Source of the DNA: CAWJMD01 sp963845675
GTDB lineage: Bacteria; Actinomycetota; Actinomycetes; Actinomycetales; CAWJMD01
Direction of reading: 5' to 3'
Assembly (NCBI GenBank): GCA_963845675.1
Contig: CAWJSX010000003.1
Location: 248,001 to 312,000 of the forward strand
DNA: 64,000 bases
How positions within the stretch are numbered: position 1 is the first letter of the stretch; each line of letters starts with the position of its first letter. The notes beneath the pieces were generated by a model. It searched no databases and was not told the DNA's origin. It worked only from the letters and a program-made list of their open reading frames with translations. Made by a program: the position numbers and the translations under genes. Shown here piece after piece: positions 8,204-16,467 of the stretch.

Positions 8204-9621
8204 CACCCGTCGGAGCGACGGGCGTCGCCACCGCGCGAGTCACGCCGACAACGGCCCGTGCCGGGTCGGCGGGGCCAGGCGCGGACACCGCGACGGCGTT
8301 CGCCGACGCGCTGGCCGAGCACACCGACACGGCACCGTCCCGCCGTCCCGCCGTCGACCGGCGACCCGACCGAGGGTCCCGCGACGTCGACCAGCCGACG
8401 TGGGCGGCGAAGGACGACGCGTCGCCGACGCGGAGGTCGGCGGCATGGCGCGAGTCGGCGCCCGGGTCCCGGTCGGCGTCGCAGGACAGCACCTCGAGAG
8501 CCGACGTGGCGACGGACCCGACGTCCGCCGCGCCGACCGACCCGGCGAAGGACGTGACGTCCGACGCCGCGTCCGACGCCACGACCGACGCCGCGACCGA
8601 CGCCACGACCGACGCCACGACGGACGGGACCGTCGCGGCGCCGGACCGGACCGACGTGACGACCGAGCAGACCTCCGACGCACCCACGGCCCTGCCCGCA
8701 GTCCCGCAGGCACCGGTCGTCGCGCAGGCCCCGGCCACGTCCGAGCAGGTCGCGATCGGTCAGGAGAACGCGGAGCCGGCGACGCCGCCCGGTGACGCCT
8801 CCGAGGGGGTGCCGGGCACCGCGCCCGGGACAGCACCGACGGCAACCACAGCCCCGACAGCCCCGACAGCGGCCACCCCCGCAGGCACCCCCGCGGCGAC
8901 CTCGCCCACCGTCCCGGCGACGTCGGGCCACACGGGCGCGCCGACCGGCCTTCAGGTCCGGGTGCCCGGGGCCGGCGCCGCTCCTGACGGCACGGCAGCC
9001 CTCGCGGCGGCCGCGGTCGAGGTGGGCGTCGCAGAGACGCCGGCCGCGACGCAGCCGGGGACGGCCTCTCCGGCGACCCAGACCGCCCCGTCGGCGTCCG
9101 CCGCAGGCGCCGCTCCGACGGCTGCGGCCGCACCCCCCGCCACGGCGGCGCCGCGCACGCTCGACGCCCCGGTCCCCGTGCCCGCACCGGCGTCGGGAGC
9201 CCCCGTTCCCCTCCCGGCTCAGCTGACGCCCCGTCTGGCCGCACTGCGGGCCATGGGGGAGGGCGTGCACCGGTTGACGATGCGTGTGCAGCCGGAGTCG
9301 ATCGGCGCAGTCCGCGTCGTCGCCGAGGTGACGGCGAGTGGCCTGAAGATCGAGCTGCACGGTGGGACCGAGGCCGCGAGAGAGGCTCTGCGCGTGGCAC
9401 TTCCGGACCTCCGGCGCGATCTGCTCGCACACGGCACGACGGCTGAGCTCGACCTCGGCTCGTCCGCAGGCCGGGACGCGCGCGGTCAGACGGATCCATC
9501 GGAACCGTTCGCGTTCAACGGTTCAACGGCTCGACGCGCCGAGAACGCCACGAGGACAATGGAAGAGCCTGCGCATGCTCGTCCTCCGAGCAGGCCCGGT
9601 CAGGTCGACGTCATGTCCTGA
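8200..9621 (+). CDS. fliK: Flagellar hook-length control protein FliK
   Basis: 473-residue exported ruler protein that measures the hook and switches export specificity through FlhB. Residues ~1-330 are disordered and extremely Ala/Thr/Pro rich, with tandem repeats. The conserved Flg_hook domain is at ~345-440: LTMRVQPESIGAVRVVAEV and GLKIELHGGTEAAREALR, then LPDLRRDLLAHG. The GTG start overlaps the preceding stop. It is the last gene of the P1 operon; the flgD promoter begins 18 bases later. Confidence 0.88.
   Translation: MTPVGATGVATARVTPTTARAGSAGPGADTATAFADALAEHTDTAPSRRPAVDRRPDRGSRDVDQPTWAAKDDASPTRRSAAWRESAPGSRSASQDSTSRADVATDPTSAAPTDPAKDVTSDAASDATTDAATDATTDATTDGTVAAPDRTDVTTEQTSDAPTALPAVPQAPVVAQAPATSEQVAIGQENAEPATPPGDASEGVPGTAPGTAPTATTAPTAPTAATPAGTPAATSPTVPATSGHTGAPTGLQVRVPGAGAAPDGTAALAAAAVEVGVAETPAATQPGTASPATQTAPSASAAGAAPTAAAAPPATAAPRTLDAPVPVPAPASGAPVPLPAQLTPRLAALRAMGEGVHRLTMRVQPESIGAVRVVAEVTASGLKIELHGGTEAAREALRVALPDLRRDLLAHGTTAELDLGSSAGRDARGQTDPSEPFAFNGSTARRAENATRTMEEPAHARPPSRPGQVDVMS
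8559..8630 (+). repeat. 12-bp-type tandem repeat inside fliK
   Basis: Degenerate copies of GACGCC(A/G)CGACC encode (T)DA(A/T)(T) repeats in the disordered part of FliK. The unit is a multiple of three, so copy-number change would alter ruler length without a frameshift. Confidence 0.7.
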
Positions 9622-9638
9622 CACCACCCATGCGGACG

Positions 9639-9665
9639 CTCAAGTCAGGGGTCGTCCGCGCCGAC
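9639..9665 (+). promoter_or_regulatory. FliA-type promoter P2 (flgD-flgE)
   Basis: CTCA (9639-9642), a 17-base spacer, then GCCGAC (9660-9665). The spacer is one base longer and the -10 ends in C, unlike P1, P3 and P4. It lies 18 bases after fliK and would give a short leader containing the AAGGAGG ribosome site of flgD. Confidence 0.5.
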
Positions 9666-9686
9666 CATGTAGACCGAAGGAGGACC

Positions 9687-10133
9687 ATGCCTACCACCGT
9701 CACGAACACCCCCATCAGCTCCGTGCTGGGCACCGGCGCCGATGCCGTGCGTACGCCCAAGAACGAGCTGGACAAGGACGCCTTCCTCAAGCTCCTGGTC
9801 GCGCAGATGCGGTACCAGGACCCCACCGCGCCCATGGACACGAGCGCGCTGATGGCTCAGACCTCGCAGCTGACGACTGTCGAGAAGCTGACCGAGATGG
9901 CCGCGACGAGCCGGTTGGCGTACGACATGCAGCAGCGCATCGGCGCTGCCTCGCTCGTCGGGCGCCAGGTGGCCTGGACGGACTTCGACGGCACGACGAA
10001 GGGCGGCACCGTCTCGGCGGTCCAGCTCGACGGTGCCACCCCAGTACTGCGCGTCGGTGACACGGATGTCGCCCTCGACAAGGTGACCGCGGTCGTCGCG
10101 GCGCCCACATCCACCACCGGCTCCGGCGCCTGA
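9687..10133 (+). CDS. flgD: Flagellar hook-assembly scaffold protein FlgD
   Basis: 148-residue hook-cap protein. The family signature is complete at ~25-75: ELDKDAFLKLLVAQMRYQDP, then MDTSALMAQTSQLTTVEKL. The C-terminal half has the small beta domain (SLVGRQVAWTDFDG). The ATG at 9687 is chosen because a near-perfect AAGGAGG (9677-9683) precedes it and homology starts there; a longer in-frame form from 9630 would include promoter sequence. It is the first gene of the P2 unit, followed by flgE. Confidence 0.94.
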   Translation: MPTTVTNTPISSVLGTGADAVRTPKNELDKDAFLKLLVAQMRYQDPTAPMDTSALMAQTSQLTTVEKLTEMAATSRLAYDMQQRIGAASLVGRQVAWTDFDGTTKGGTVSAVQLDGATPVLRVGDTDVALDKVTAVVAAPTSTTGSGA

Positions 10134-10160
10134 CGGCGTCACCACGAAAGAGAGACCACC

Positions 10161-11342
10161 GTGCTCCGTTCCCTGTTCTCCGGCATCAGCGGGCTCCGCT
10201 CGCACCAGACGATGATGGACGTGACCGGCAACAACATCGCGAACGTCAACACCTCCGGCTTCAAGTCCTCGAACACCCAGTTCCAGGACACGCTCAGCCA
10301 GCTCCTGCGGGCGGCGGGCGCGCCCCAGGGCCAGAACGCCGGCAGCAACCCGTCGCAGGTCGGCCTCGGGGTGCGCGTCGCCGGAGTCACCACCAACTTC
10401 GGCCAGGGTTCGGCCCAGCAGACCGGGCGCAGCCTCGACCTCATGGTCAACGGCGACGGCTTCTTCATCGCGAAGACCGTGAACGAGACGCTCTACACCC
10501 GGGCCGGCGCCCTGACCTTCGACATCAACGGCACGCTGATCACGCCCGAAGGTGCGAAGGTCCAGGGCTGGCAGGCCAACCCGGCCACCGGCGCGATCAA
10601 CACGACCGCCGGCGTCGGCGACATCCAGCTGCCGATCAGCACGCTGATGCAGCCCTCGGCCACGGCACAGGCGGTGTTCGAGGGCAACCTGCCCGGGGAC
10701 GCCGCAGTGGGGCAGACCCTGCCTGCGTCGATCGACGTCTACGACAACCAGGGCACGCGCTCCACCCTCGCGGTGACCTTCCGCAAGGACACCGCCGACA
10801 CGTGGTCGCTGCTCGAGAACGGTGTCGCGCTGGGCACGATCCAGTTCTCGGGGGGCGGCAGCGCCCACACCCTGACACCCGCCACGATCACCTCGGCGGC
10901 CGGGATCGACCTCGCCCTGACCACCGTGACGGGGTACTCGGGAACCACGTCGATCAAGATGGCCTCGCAGGACGGCTACGCGGTGGGCAGCCTGACCGCC
11001 TTCAACATCGGTCCGGACGGGATCCTCACCGGCATCTTCAGCAACGGTCTCAAGCAGTCCGTGGCGCAGATCGCGACGGCCACGTTCGCCAACGTCGCGG
11101 GCCTGGAGAAGGCCGGCAGCACGATGTACCGCACGAGCGCCAACTCCGGGCTCGCCCGCACGGGCGCTCCCGGTCTGGAGGACCGCGGCGCCCTGAGCAG
11201 CGGCACGCTCGAGATGTCCAACGTCGACCTGGCGGCGGAGTTCACCAACCTGATCATCGCCCAGCGCGGCTTCCAGGCGAACTCACGCGTCATCACGTCC
11301 TCGGACGAGCTGCTGCAGGACCTGGTCAACCTCAAGCGCTGA
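10161..11342 (+). CDS. flgE: Flagellar hook protein FlgE
   Basis: 393-residue hook subunit. The N-terminal D0 has LFSGISGLRSHQTMMDVTGN followed by NIANVNTSGFK. The mid-protein hook signatures are QTGRSLDLMVNGDGFF, the TRAGALTFDINGTLITPEG region and FEGNLPGD. The C-terminal D0 is MSNVDLAAEFTNLIIAQRGF followed by QANSRVITSSDELLQDLVNL. The length is close to that of short FlgE forms. It starts at GTG 10161 after AAAGAGAG and is followed by a terminator-like hairpin. Confidence 0.95.
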   Translation: MLRSLFSGISGLRSHQTMMDVTGNNIANVNTSGFKSSNTQFQDTLSQLLRAAGAPQGQNAGSNPSQVGLGVRVAGVTTNFGQGSAQQTGRSLDLMVNGDGFFIAKTVNETLYTRAGALTFDINGTLITPEGAKVQGWQANPATGAINTTAGVGDIQLPISTLMQPSATAQAVFEGNLPGDAAVGQTLPASIDVYDNQGTRSTLAVTFRKDTADTWSLLENGVALGTIQFSGGGSAHTLTPATITSAAGIDLALTTVTGYSGTTSIKMASQDGYAVGSLTAFNIGPDGILTGIFSNGLKQSVAQIATATFANVAGLEKAGSTMYRTSANSGLARTGAPGLEDRGALSSGTLEMSNVDLAAEFTNLIIAQRGFQANSRVITSSDELLQDLVNLKR

Positions 11343-11389
11343 TCCGGCGCACCCCGAGAGCACCGCACGACCCTGACGCAGCAGTCCCC

Positions 11390-11421
11390 GCAGGTCCCCC
11401 GTCCGCCGGACGGGGACCTGC
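11390..11421 (+). terminator. Terminator-like hairpin after flgE
   Basis: GCAGGTCCCCCGTCC pairs with GGACGGGGACCTGC across a GCC loop, leaving one bulged C, followed by GTGGTTTCC. It separates flgE from the flbD-mot unit whose FliA-type box begins 20 bases further on. Confidence 0.6.
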
Positions 11422-11440
11422 GTGGTTTCCACCCGAAATC

Positions 11441-11466
11441 CTCAGGACGAGGGCCCAGATGCCGAT
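11441..11466 (+). promoter_or_regulatory. FliA-type promoter P3 (flbD-motA-motB-fliL)
   Basis: CTCA (11441-11444), a 16-base spacer, GCCGAT (11461-11466), extended as CTCAGG and GCCGATGA. It lies immediately after the flgE hairpin and would give a leader of about 50 bases before flbD. Confidence 0.6.
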
Positions 11467-11525
11467 GAGAAGGGTGGACGGCCCCACGGAAGGGACCGTC
11501 GACACCAGCTCCAAGGACGGACGAC

Positions 11526-11843
11526 GTGATCATCCTGACGCGCCTCAACGGCGAGAAGTTCGCGGTCAACCCCGACCTGCTCGAACGGGTCGACTCGACC
11601 CCGGACACCGTGCTCACGCTGCTCGACGGCACCAAGTTCATGGTGGCCGAGCCGCTCACGACGGTCATCGACGAGGTACGCGCCTTCCGCGCCAGCGTCA
11701 TCGCCGCGGCACGGATGCTCGGTGACGAGCCCGTGCTCACCGCGGTTCAGCGGGCGCCGAGCCTGCCCTCGGAGGTCGCGGACGCCCTCGACGACGACGC
11801 GATCGCTCCCGCCGTGCCCCTGCGTCGTTCGCGGAGGCCGTGA
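11526..11843 (+). CDS. flbD: Flagellar FlbD-family protein
   Basis: 105-residue small cytoplasmic protein. The N-terminal ~65 residues match the FlbD family of flagellar operons (MIILTRLNGEKFAVNPDLLE, then TLLDGTKFMVAEPLTTVIDEV). The remaining ~40 residues are an acidic extension ending in Arg. The molecular function of this family is not well established. It shares a name with, but is unrelated to, the Caulobacter transcription factor. It leads the stator operon and overlaps motA. Confidence 0.85.
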   Translation: MIILTRLNGEKFAVNPDLLERVDSTPDTVLTLLDGTKFMVAEPLTTVIDEVRAFRASVIAAARMLGDEPVLTAVQRAPSLPSEVADALDDDAIAPAVPLRRSRRP

Positions 11844-12622
11844 TGGATCCGGCGACCCTGGTGGGCCTGGCCGTCGCGTTCGGGGCCATCATCGCGGCGA
11901 TGCTCCTCGAGGGCGCTGACCCGGCCTCCATCCTGCTGCCTGCCCCGTTGATCCTCGTCTTCGGCGGCACCCTGGGCGTCGGCATCGCCGGCGGCCTCCT
12001 GCGGGACCTCAAGACCATCATCGCGGGCGTCAAGAAGGCGCTGCTCGGTGGCGTGAAGACCTCGACCGACACGATCGCCGAGGTGGTCTCGCTCGCCGAG
12101 CGGGCGCGTCGCGAGGGCCTGCTGTCCCTCGAGGACGCCGTCAAGAACGTCCAGAACGACTTCCTGCGCGAGGGGCTCCAGTCGGCGATCGACGGCACGG
12201 ACCCCGAGGACCTGCGTGCGATCATGCTCGACCGCATCGACGCCAAGAAGGCGCAGGACAAGGTCGCCTCCAAGTTCTTCACCGACATGGGCGGTTTCGC
12301 GCCCACGATCGGCATCATCGGCACCGTCATCAGCCTCGTGCACGTGCTCGAGAACCTCGGCAACCCCGACGAGCTGGGTCACATGATCGCCGCCGCGTTC
12401 GTGGCGACGCTGTGGGGAGTGCTGTCCGCGAACGTGATGTGGCTGCCGATCGCGAACCGGCTGAAGCGGCTGACCGACATGGAGGTCTCGCAGATGCACA
12501 TCGTCGTCGAGGGCATCGTGTCGATCCAGGCCGGCGCCAACCCGCGCCTGGTTCAGCAGCGTCTCTCGAGCCTGATGCCTCCCGGTGAGGCCGACGCGGC
12601 CGGCGACAAGAAGGCGGCATGA
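11840..12622 (+). CDS. motA: Flagellar stator protein MotA
   Basis: 260-residue ion-channel stator subunit with four transmembrane helices (about 5-25, 30-55, 150-175, 185-205) and a large cytoplasmic loop that contacts FliG. Family motifs include KFFTDMGGFAPTIGIIGTVI and GVLSANVMWLPIANRLKR, holding the functional prolines. Two adjacent starts are possible, GTG 11840 (overlapping the flbD stop) and ATG 11843. It overlaps motB by four bases. Confidence 0.94.
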   Translation: MMDPATLVGLAVAFGAIIAAMLLEGADPASILLPAPLILVFGGTLGVGIAGGLLRDLKTIIAGVKKALLGGVKTSTDTIAEVVSLAERARREGLLSLEDAVKNVQNDFLREGLQSAIDGTDPEDLRAIMLDRIDAKKAQDKVASKFFTDMGGFAPTIGIIGTVISLVHVLENLGNPDELGHMIAAAFVATLWGVLSANVMWLPIANRLKRLTDMEVSQMHIVVEGIVSIQAGANPRLVQQRLSSLMPPGEADAAGDKKAA

Positions 12623-13536
12623 GCACCGCGGCCCGTGGCCGCTCCCGGGGCCACGACGAGGAGGAGCACGAGAACCACGAGCGGTGGCTGGTCAGCTACG
12701 CCGACATGATCACCGTGCTGATGGCCCTGTTCATCGTGCTCTTCGCGATCAGCCAGGTCGACCAGCAGAAGTTCATCCAGCTGAAGACCGGGCTGGCCGA
12801 CGGGTACGGCGCGAACTCGCAGGTGCCGATCCCGGGTGGCAGCGGTCTGCTCGACGCCGCCGGTACGGCGCTCAACCCGGCCAACCTGGAGCTCGACGCC
12901 GCGCCAGAGCCCGTCAACCTGATGGACGCGGCCGAGGGTGCTGACGGCGGCAAGGCCCGCGAGCGCCGCAAGACGGAGGCCCTGCTGGCCGCGGCGCAGG
13001 CCGAGGTGGACCGGTTGGCCGCCATCCAGGCCGAGCTCGAGGCGGCCCTGTCGGCAGAGGGCCTCGGGGACCGGGTGCGGTTCCGCGTCACCGAGCGGGG
13101 GCTGGTCGCGGCGGTGGTCGCGGACGACGTGTTCTTCGAGAGCGCGAGCGCCGACCTGCAGCCCACCGGCGCACGGGTGCTCGACGCCGTGGAGCCGGTC
13201 CTCGCCGCGCTGCCAGAGGAGATCGCAGTCGAGGGGCACGCCAACCACCTCAAGATCTCCAGCTCCCGCTACCCCACGAACTGGGAGCTGTCGAGCGCAC
13301 GCGCGACGACCGTCGTACGCCGCCTGCTCGACAAGGGCCTTCCGCCGGAGCGGTTGTCCGCCACCGGTTTCGGCGAGGCCCGCCCCCTGTACCGGATCAA
13401 CGACTCGAGGGCGATCGCCGGCAACCGGCGGGTCGACCTGGTGATCGTCGACCAGCAGCCGGCAGCCGTCCGGGCCCTGATCCCCCAGCTCGCACAGGCA
13501 CGTGGGGTAGGAGCCGAAACAGTCGAGGGAGGGTGA
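12619..13536 (+). CDS. motB: Flagellar stator protein MotB
   Basis: 305-residue stator subunit with one N-terminal transmembrane helix (SYADMITVLMALFIVLFAIS) holding the ion-binding Asp29. A plug/linker and a coiled coil (~115-145) follow, then an OmpA-like peptidoglycan-binding domain (~170-290) with VEGHANHLKISSSRYPTNWE and the LSATGFGEARP and NRRVDLVIV motifs. It anchors MotA to the wall. The overlap with motA supports equimolar synthesis. Confidence 0.94.
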   Translation: MSTAARGRSRGHDEEEHENHERWLVSYADMITVLMALFIVLFAISQVDQQKFIQLKTGLADGYGANSQVPIPGGSGLLDAAGTALNPANLELDAAPEPVNLMDAAEGADGGKARERRKTEALLAAAQAEVDRLAAIQAELEAALSAEGLGDRVRFRVTERGLVAAVVADDVFFESASADLQPTGARVLDAVEPVLAALPEEIAVEGHANHLKISSSRYPTNWELSSARATTVVRRLLDKGLPPERLSATGFGEARPLYRINDSRAIAGNRRVDLVIVDQQPAAVRALIPQLAQARGVGAETVEGG

Positions 13537-13610
13537 GTCCCTTGCCGACACCACAGTCCGCACCGACAGCCGACGAGAACGCCCACGGCAGAGAACCCTT
13601 GGAGAGAGTT

Positions 13611-14090
13611 GTGTCCACCGCGACGAAGAAGAAGGAAGACGCAAAGGTCGCTGCTGCTGCGGCAGCCGACGGCGCGCCCAAGAAGAAGGGCAAGAAGAAG
13701 GTCCTCCTCCTGGTGCTCATCGTGCTGCTCGTCGCCGGAGGGGCCGCGTGGTTCTTCCTCTTCCGTGGCGGCGGTGAGGCAGAGGCTGCGGTCGAGCCCG
13801 AGCCGGTGCTCGGCGAGGTCCTGCCGTTGGAGGCCATCAGCATCAACCTCGCCGACGGCCACTACCTGCGGATCGGCGTCGCACTCCAGGTGATCGAGGG
13901 TCCTGCCCACCCGCCGGACGGGAGTGAGGCCCTCGACCTCACGATCCAGACGTTCAGCGGACGCACCGTCACCGAGCTGGCGGACAACGCGGTGCGGGAG
14001 GAGCTCAAGGTGGAGCTGACGCACAAGGTCGAGGAGGCCTATCACCACGACGTGGTCGAGGTGTACTTCACGGAGTTCGTCACGCAGTGA
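13611..14090 (+). CDS. fliL: Flagellar basal body-associated protein FliL
   Basis: 159-residue single-pass membrane protein that supports stators. The Lys-rich cytoplasmic head (KKKGKKKV) precedes the transmembrane helix (VLLLVLIVLLVAGGAAWFFL, residues ~29-48). The C-terminal FliL domain ends in VEEAYHHDVVEVYFTEFVTQ. I prefer GTG 13611 because GGAGAGAG sits just upstream; an in-frame GTG at 13533 overlapping motB would add 26 low-complexity residues. A strong hairpin follows the stop immediately. Confidence 0.88.
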   Translation: MSTATKKKEDAKVAAAAAADGAPKKKGKKKVLLLVLIVLLVAGGAAWFFLFRGGGEAEAAVEPEPVLGEVLPLEAISINLADGHYLRIGVALQVIEGPAHPPDGSEALDLTIQTFSGRTVTELADNAVREELKVELTHKVEEAYHHDVVEVYFTEFVTQ

Positions 14091-14124
14091 CCGGGTGGGG
14101 CCGCCGGGGGGCGGTCCCACCGGG
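14091..14124 (+). terminator. Terminator hairpin after fliL
   Basis: A 15-bp stem (one G-G mismatch, one G-T wobble) starts at the base after the fliL stop: CCGGGTGGGGCCGCC pairs with GGCGGTCCCACCGGG around a GGGG loop. It divides the stator unit from the fliM unit. Confidence 0.6.
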
Positions 14125-14154
14125 ACGACAATGCGGGAGCAGTTGCTTCCGCGG

Positions 14155-14180
14155 CTCAGGATCGCTCGATCCGTGCCGAT
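14155..14180 (+). promoter_or_regulatory. FliA-type promoter P4 (fliM-flhB unit)
   Basis: CTCA (14155-14158), a 16-base spacer, GCCGAT (14175-14180), extended as GCCGATAG. The predicted transcript start is at or within a few bases of the fliM GTG at 14190, so the message would be nearly leaderless or fliM starts later. Confidence 0.6.
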
Positions 14181-14189
14181 AGAGCACAG

Positions 14190-15134
14190 GTGACCGTCGA
14201 CATCGCCGCTGCCCTCACCGGGAGGATGAGCGCGCGCTCGATGCGCCGCGGCTCCGTCGTCGACTACGACTTCAGCGCCCCGGCGCGGCTGTCGCGTGAG
14301 CACTCGCGTCTGCTCGAGATCGCCTTCGAGACCTTCGGACGACAGTGGACCACCCAGCTCGGCTCCCGCCTGCCGTGCTCGTCGTCGGTCACCCTGGCCT
14401 TCGTCACGCAGACCACCTACGACGCGTACGTGGCGGAGCTCGCGCCGCTCAGCGCGCTGGTGGTCTTCAGCATCGACGGGCCGGGGAGCGCCACGGGCGT
14501 GCTCCAGATCCCGGGGTCGTCGGCGTTGGCGCACGTCGACTACGCGCTCGGCGGGCGGGGCGGCGACCAGCCCCAGCGAACGCTCACCGAGATCGAGGTG
14601 ACGCTGACCACGGGGCTGTGCGAGCGCGCGCTCTCCACCCTGTCGTACGCCTTCACAGCCGTCGGCCCGATCTCCCCCAGGGTCGAGGGTCTGCAGCAGG
14701 ACAGCCAGCTCGTGCAGGCCGCCAAGGCCACCGAGATGGTCGTCGTGGCCACCTTCACCCTGCAGCTCGGCGACCACGTCGAGCCGATCACGATGATGCT
14801 GCCGCTGACGCCGATCCAGGCCCGCCTGGCCGCGCTCGCCCCGCAGGACGTCCGCACGCCGCAGGAGCTCCAGCGAGCGGCCGACGCCGCGCGCACGCTG
14901 CAGACGATCGTGCCGGACGTGCCGGTCGACGTCTCGGTGCGCATGTCCAGCATGCCGGTGTCCCCGGAGAAGGTGCTCGGGCTGGCGGTCGGCGACCTGC
15001 TGCGGCTGCCGCACCCCACCGGCCGTCCGCTCGACGTGATGGCCGCCGACGTCGTCGTCGCGCGCGCCGTCACCACCTCTCGCGGCACACGCCGCGCCTG
15101 TCTGATCGTCCGACCTCAGGAGGACCCCCGATGA
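14190..15134 (+). CDS. fliM: Flagellar motor switch protein FliM
   Basis: 314-residue C-ring protein. The body is typical: YDFSAPARLSREHSRLLEIA, then FETFGRQWTTQLGSRL, a CheC-like middle domain, and a C-terminal SpoA domain (VDVSVRMSSMPVSPEKVLGL, then AVGDLLRLPH). The N-terminal EIDxLL-type CheY-P binding motif found in model FliM proteins is absent. The start is GTG 14190, or ATG 14226 (GGGAGG directly abuts it, too close). It overlaps fliN by four bases. Confidence 0.92.
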   Translation: MTVDIAAALTGRMSARSMRRGSVVDYDFSAPARLSREHSRLLEIAFETFGRQWTTQLGSRLPCSSSVTLAFVTQTTYDAYVAELAPLSALVVFSIDGPGSATGVLQIPGSSALAHVDYALGGRGGDQPQRTLTEIEVTLTTGLCERALSTLSYAFTAVGPISPRVEGLQQDSQLVQAAKATEMVVVATFTLQLGDHVEPITMMLPLTPIQARLAALAPQDVRTPQELQRAADAARTLQTIVPDVPVDVSVRMSSMPVSPEKVLGLAVGDLLRLPHPTGRPLDVMAADVVVARAVTTSRGTRRACLIVRPQEDPR

Positions 15135-15970
15135 CCGCCCAGCAGGTCGAGCCCGTCACCGTCGACACGTTCGCCGCCGCCTCGGCCGCCGCGACCGCGG
15201 CGATCACCCTCATCCCGTCCGCGCACCCGCTGACGGTCTCGCCCTCCCCGGGCCAGCGCCCCGCCGGTGAGGCCACCGCCTTCGTCGCGACCTTCACGGG
15301 CTCCGTGAGCGGCGAGGTGCTGCTGGTGCTGCACGACGACGTCGCCGCCGCCCTGACCGCCGGCACGGTGGACCTCGAGCTGGCCGATGCCGTGCGCCCG
15401 GCCCTCGAGGCGGCCGCCTCCTCGACCGGACCCACCGTGCTCGGACCGGTGCGCACTGCGCCGGTCGACGACGTGGCGCCCGCGGGCGGACGGATGGCGG
15501 TCGTGACCCTGCTCGGCGGCGGCGCCCCCGCCGCATGGCTCGGCATGAGCGTCCGCGACGGAGCGGACGACGGTCCGGCGATCCCGCGCCAGCCGGGCAC
15601 GGGAGCCGGCGGCGCAGGAACGGGAGCAGCGATGGCAAGCGGCATGGGCACCGGCACGGCAGCGAGCACGGGCCAGTCGTCCGGGCACGGAGCCGGTGGC
15701 GGAGGGCCGCTGAGCGGTCTCGGCCTCCACCTGCTGCAGAACGTGGAGATGGTCCTGTCGGTCGAGATCGGGCGTGCCCGCATGACGGTTCGCGACCTGC
15801 TGGCGCTCGCCCCCGGCTCGGTCGTCGAGCTCGACCGAGCGGCAGGCGCCCCGGCGGACCTGCTCGTCAACGGCCGCCTCATCGCCCGCGGCGAGGTCGT
15901 CGTCGTCGACGAGGACTTCGGTCTGCGCATCACCGAGCTGGTCCAGCCCGCCGGGGAGAACACCGCCTGA
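15131..15970 (+). CDS. fliN: Flagellar motor switch protein FliN (long, FliY-like)
   Basis: 279-residue C-ring protein. The last ~80 residues are a canonical FliN SpoA domain (QNVEMVLSVEIGRARMTVRD, LLALAPGSVVELDRAAGAPA, DLLVNGRLIARGEVVVVDED). The first ~140 residues look like a degenerate CheC/CheX/FliY-type domain (FVATFTGSVSGEVLLVLHDD), joined by a Gly/Ala-rich linker (~150-195). The fold call for the N-terminal half is tentative. AGGAGG lies seven bases before the ATG. Confidence 0.9.
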   Translation: MTAQQVEPVTVDTFAAASAAATAAITLIPSAHPLTVSPSPGQRPAGEATAFVATFTGSVSGEVLLVLHDDVAAALTAGTVDLELADAVRPALEAAASSTGPTVLGPVRTAPVDDVAPAGGRMAVVTLLGGGAPAAWLGMSVRDGADDGPAIPRQPGTGAGGAGTGAAMASGMGTGTAASTGQSSGHGAGGGGPLSGLGLHLLQNVEMVLSVEIGRARMTVRDLLALAPGSVVELDRAAGAPADLLVNGRLIARGEVVVVDEDFGLRITELVQPAGENTA

Positions 15971-16467
15971 TGGACGCCCTCGGCCTGGCCCTGCGCGTGG
16001 GCCTGTCCCTCGCCTGCGTGCTGGGACTGATCTGGCTCATCTCGAAGGGACTCGTCCCCGGAGGCGCCGCCCGACGCCGCGGCCGCACGGTCAGCGGGGT
16101 GTCGGTGCTCGCGCGCCAGTCGCTGTCCCGCACCGGAAGCATCGCCATCGTGCAGGTCGGCGACCGCGCACTCGTCGTGGGTGTCACGGAGCAGAACGTC
16201 ACGCTCCTGACGGAGGCCGACCTGTCGGCGCTCGTGACGGAGGCCGAGGACGTCGACGAGGTGGAGGACGTCACCGCGAGCGTCGCGGGCGTCCTCACGT
16301 CCCGCGTCGACACCACCAAGGTCCCCGCGACCGACCACGTGCCCGCGCAGCGGCGTCCCCGCCGCCCGGCGTCCACCACCCCGGGGGGCCTCGCCGGCTC
16401 CGCGCTCTCGCCGGCCACCTGGTCCCAGGCGGTCGAGGTGCTGCGCGACAGGACCACGCGCCGATGA
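15970..16467 (+). CDS. fliO: Flagellar biosynthetic protein FliO
   Basis: 165-residue protein with one N-terminal transmembrane helix (LALRVGLSLACVLGLIWLIS) and a small cytoplasmic beta domain (VSVLARQSLSRTGSIAIVQV, GDRALVVGVTEQNVTLL) typical of FliO. FliO assists assembly of the FliP5R1 export gate. The ATG overlaps the fliN stop by one base and the stop overlaps fliP. The C-terminal ~60 residues are Arg/Pro-rich and poorly conserved. Confidence 0.86.
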   Translation: MDALGLALRVGLSLACVLGLIWLISKGLVPGGAARRRGRTVSGVSVLARQSLSRTGSIAIVQVGDRALVVGVTEQNVTLLTEADLSALVTEAEDVDEVEDVTASVAGVLTSRVDTTKVPATDHVPAQRRPRRPASTTPGGLAGSALSPATWSQAVEVLRDRTTRR

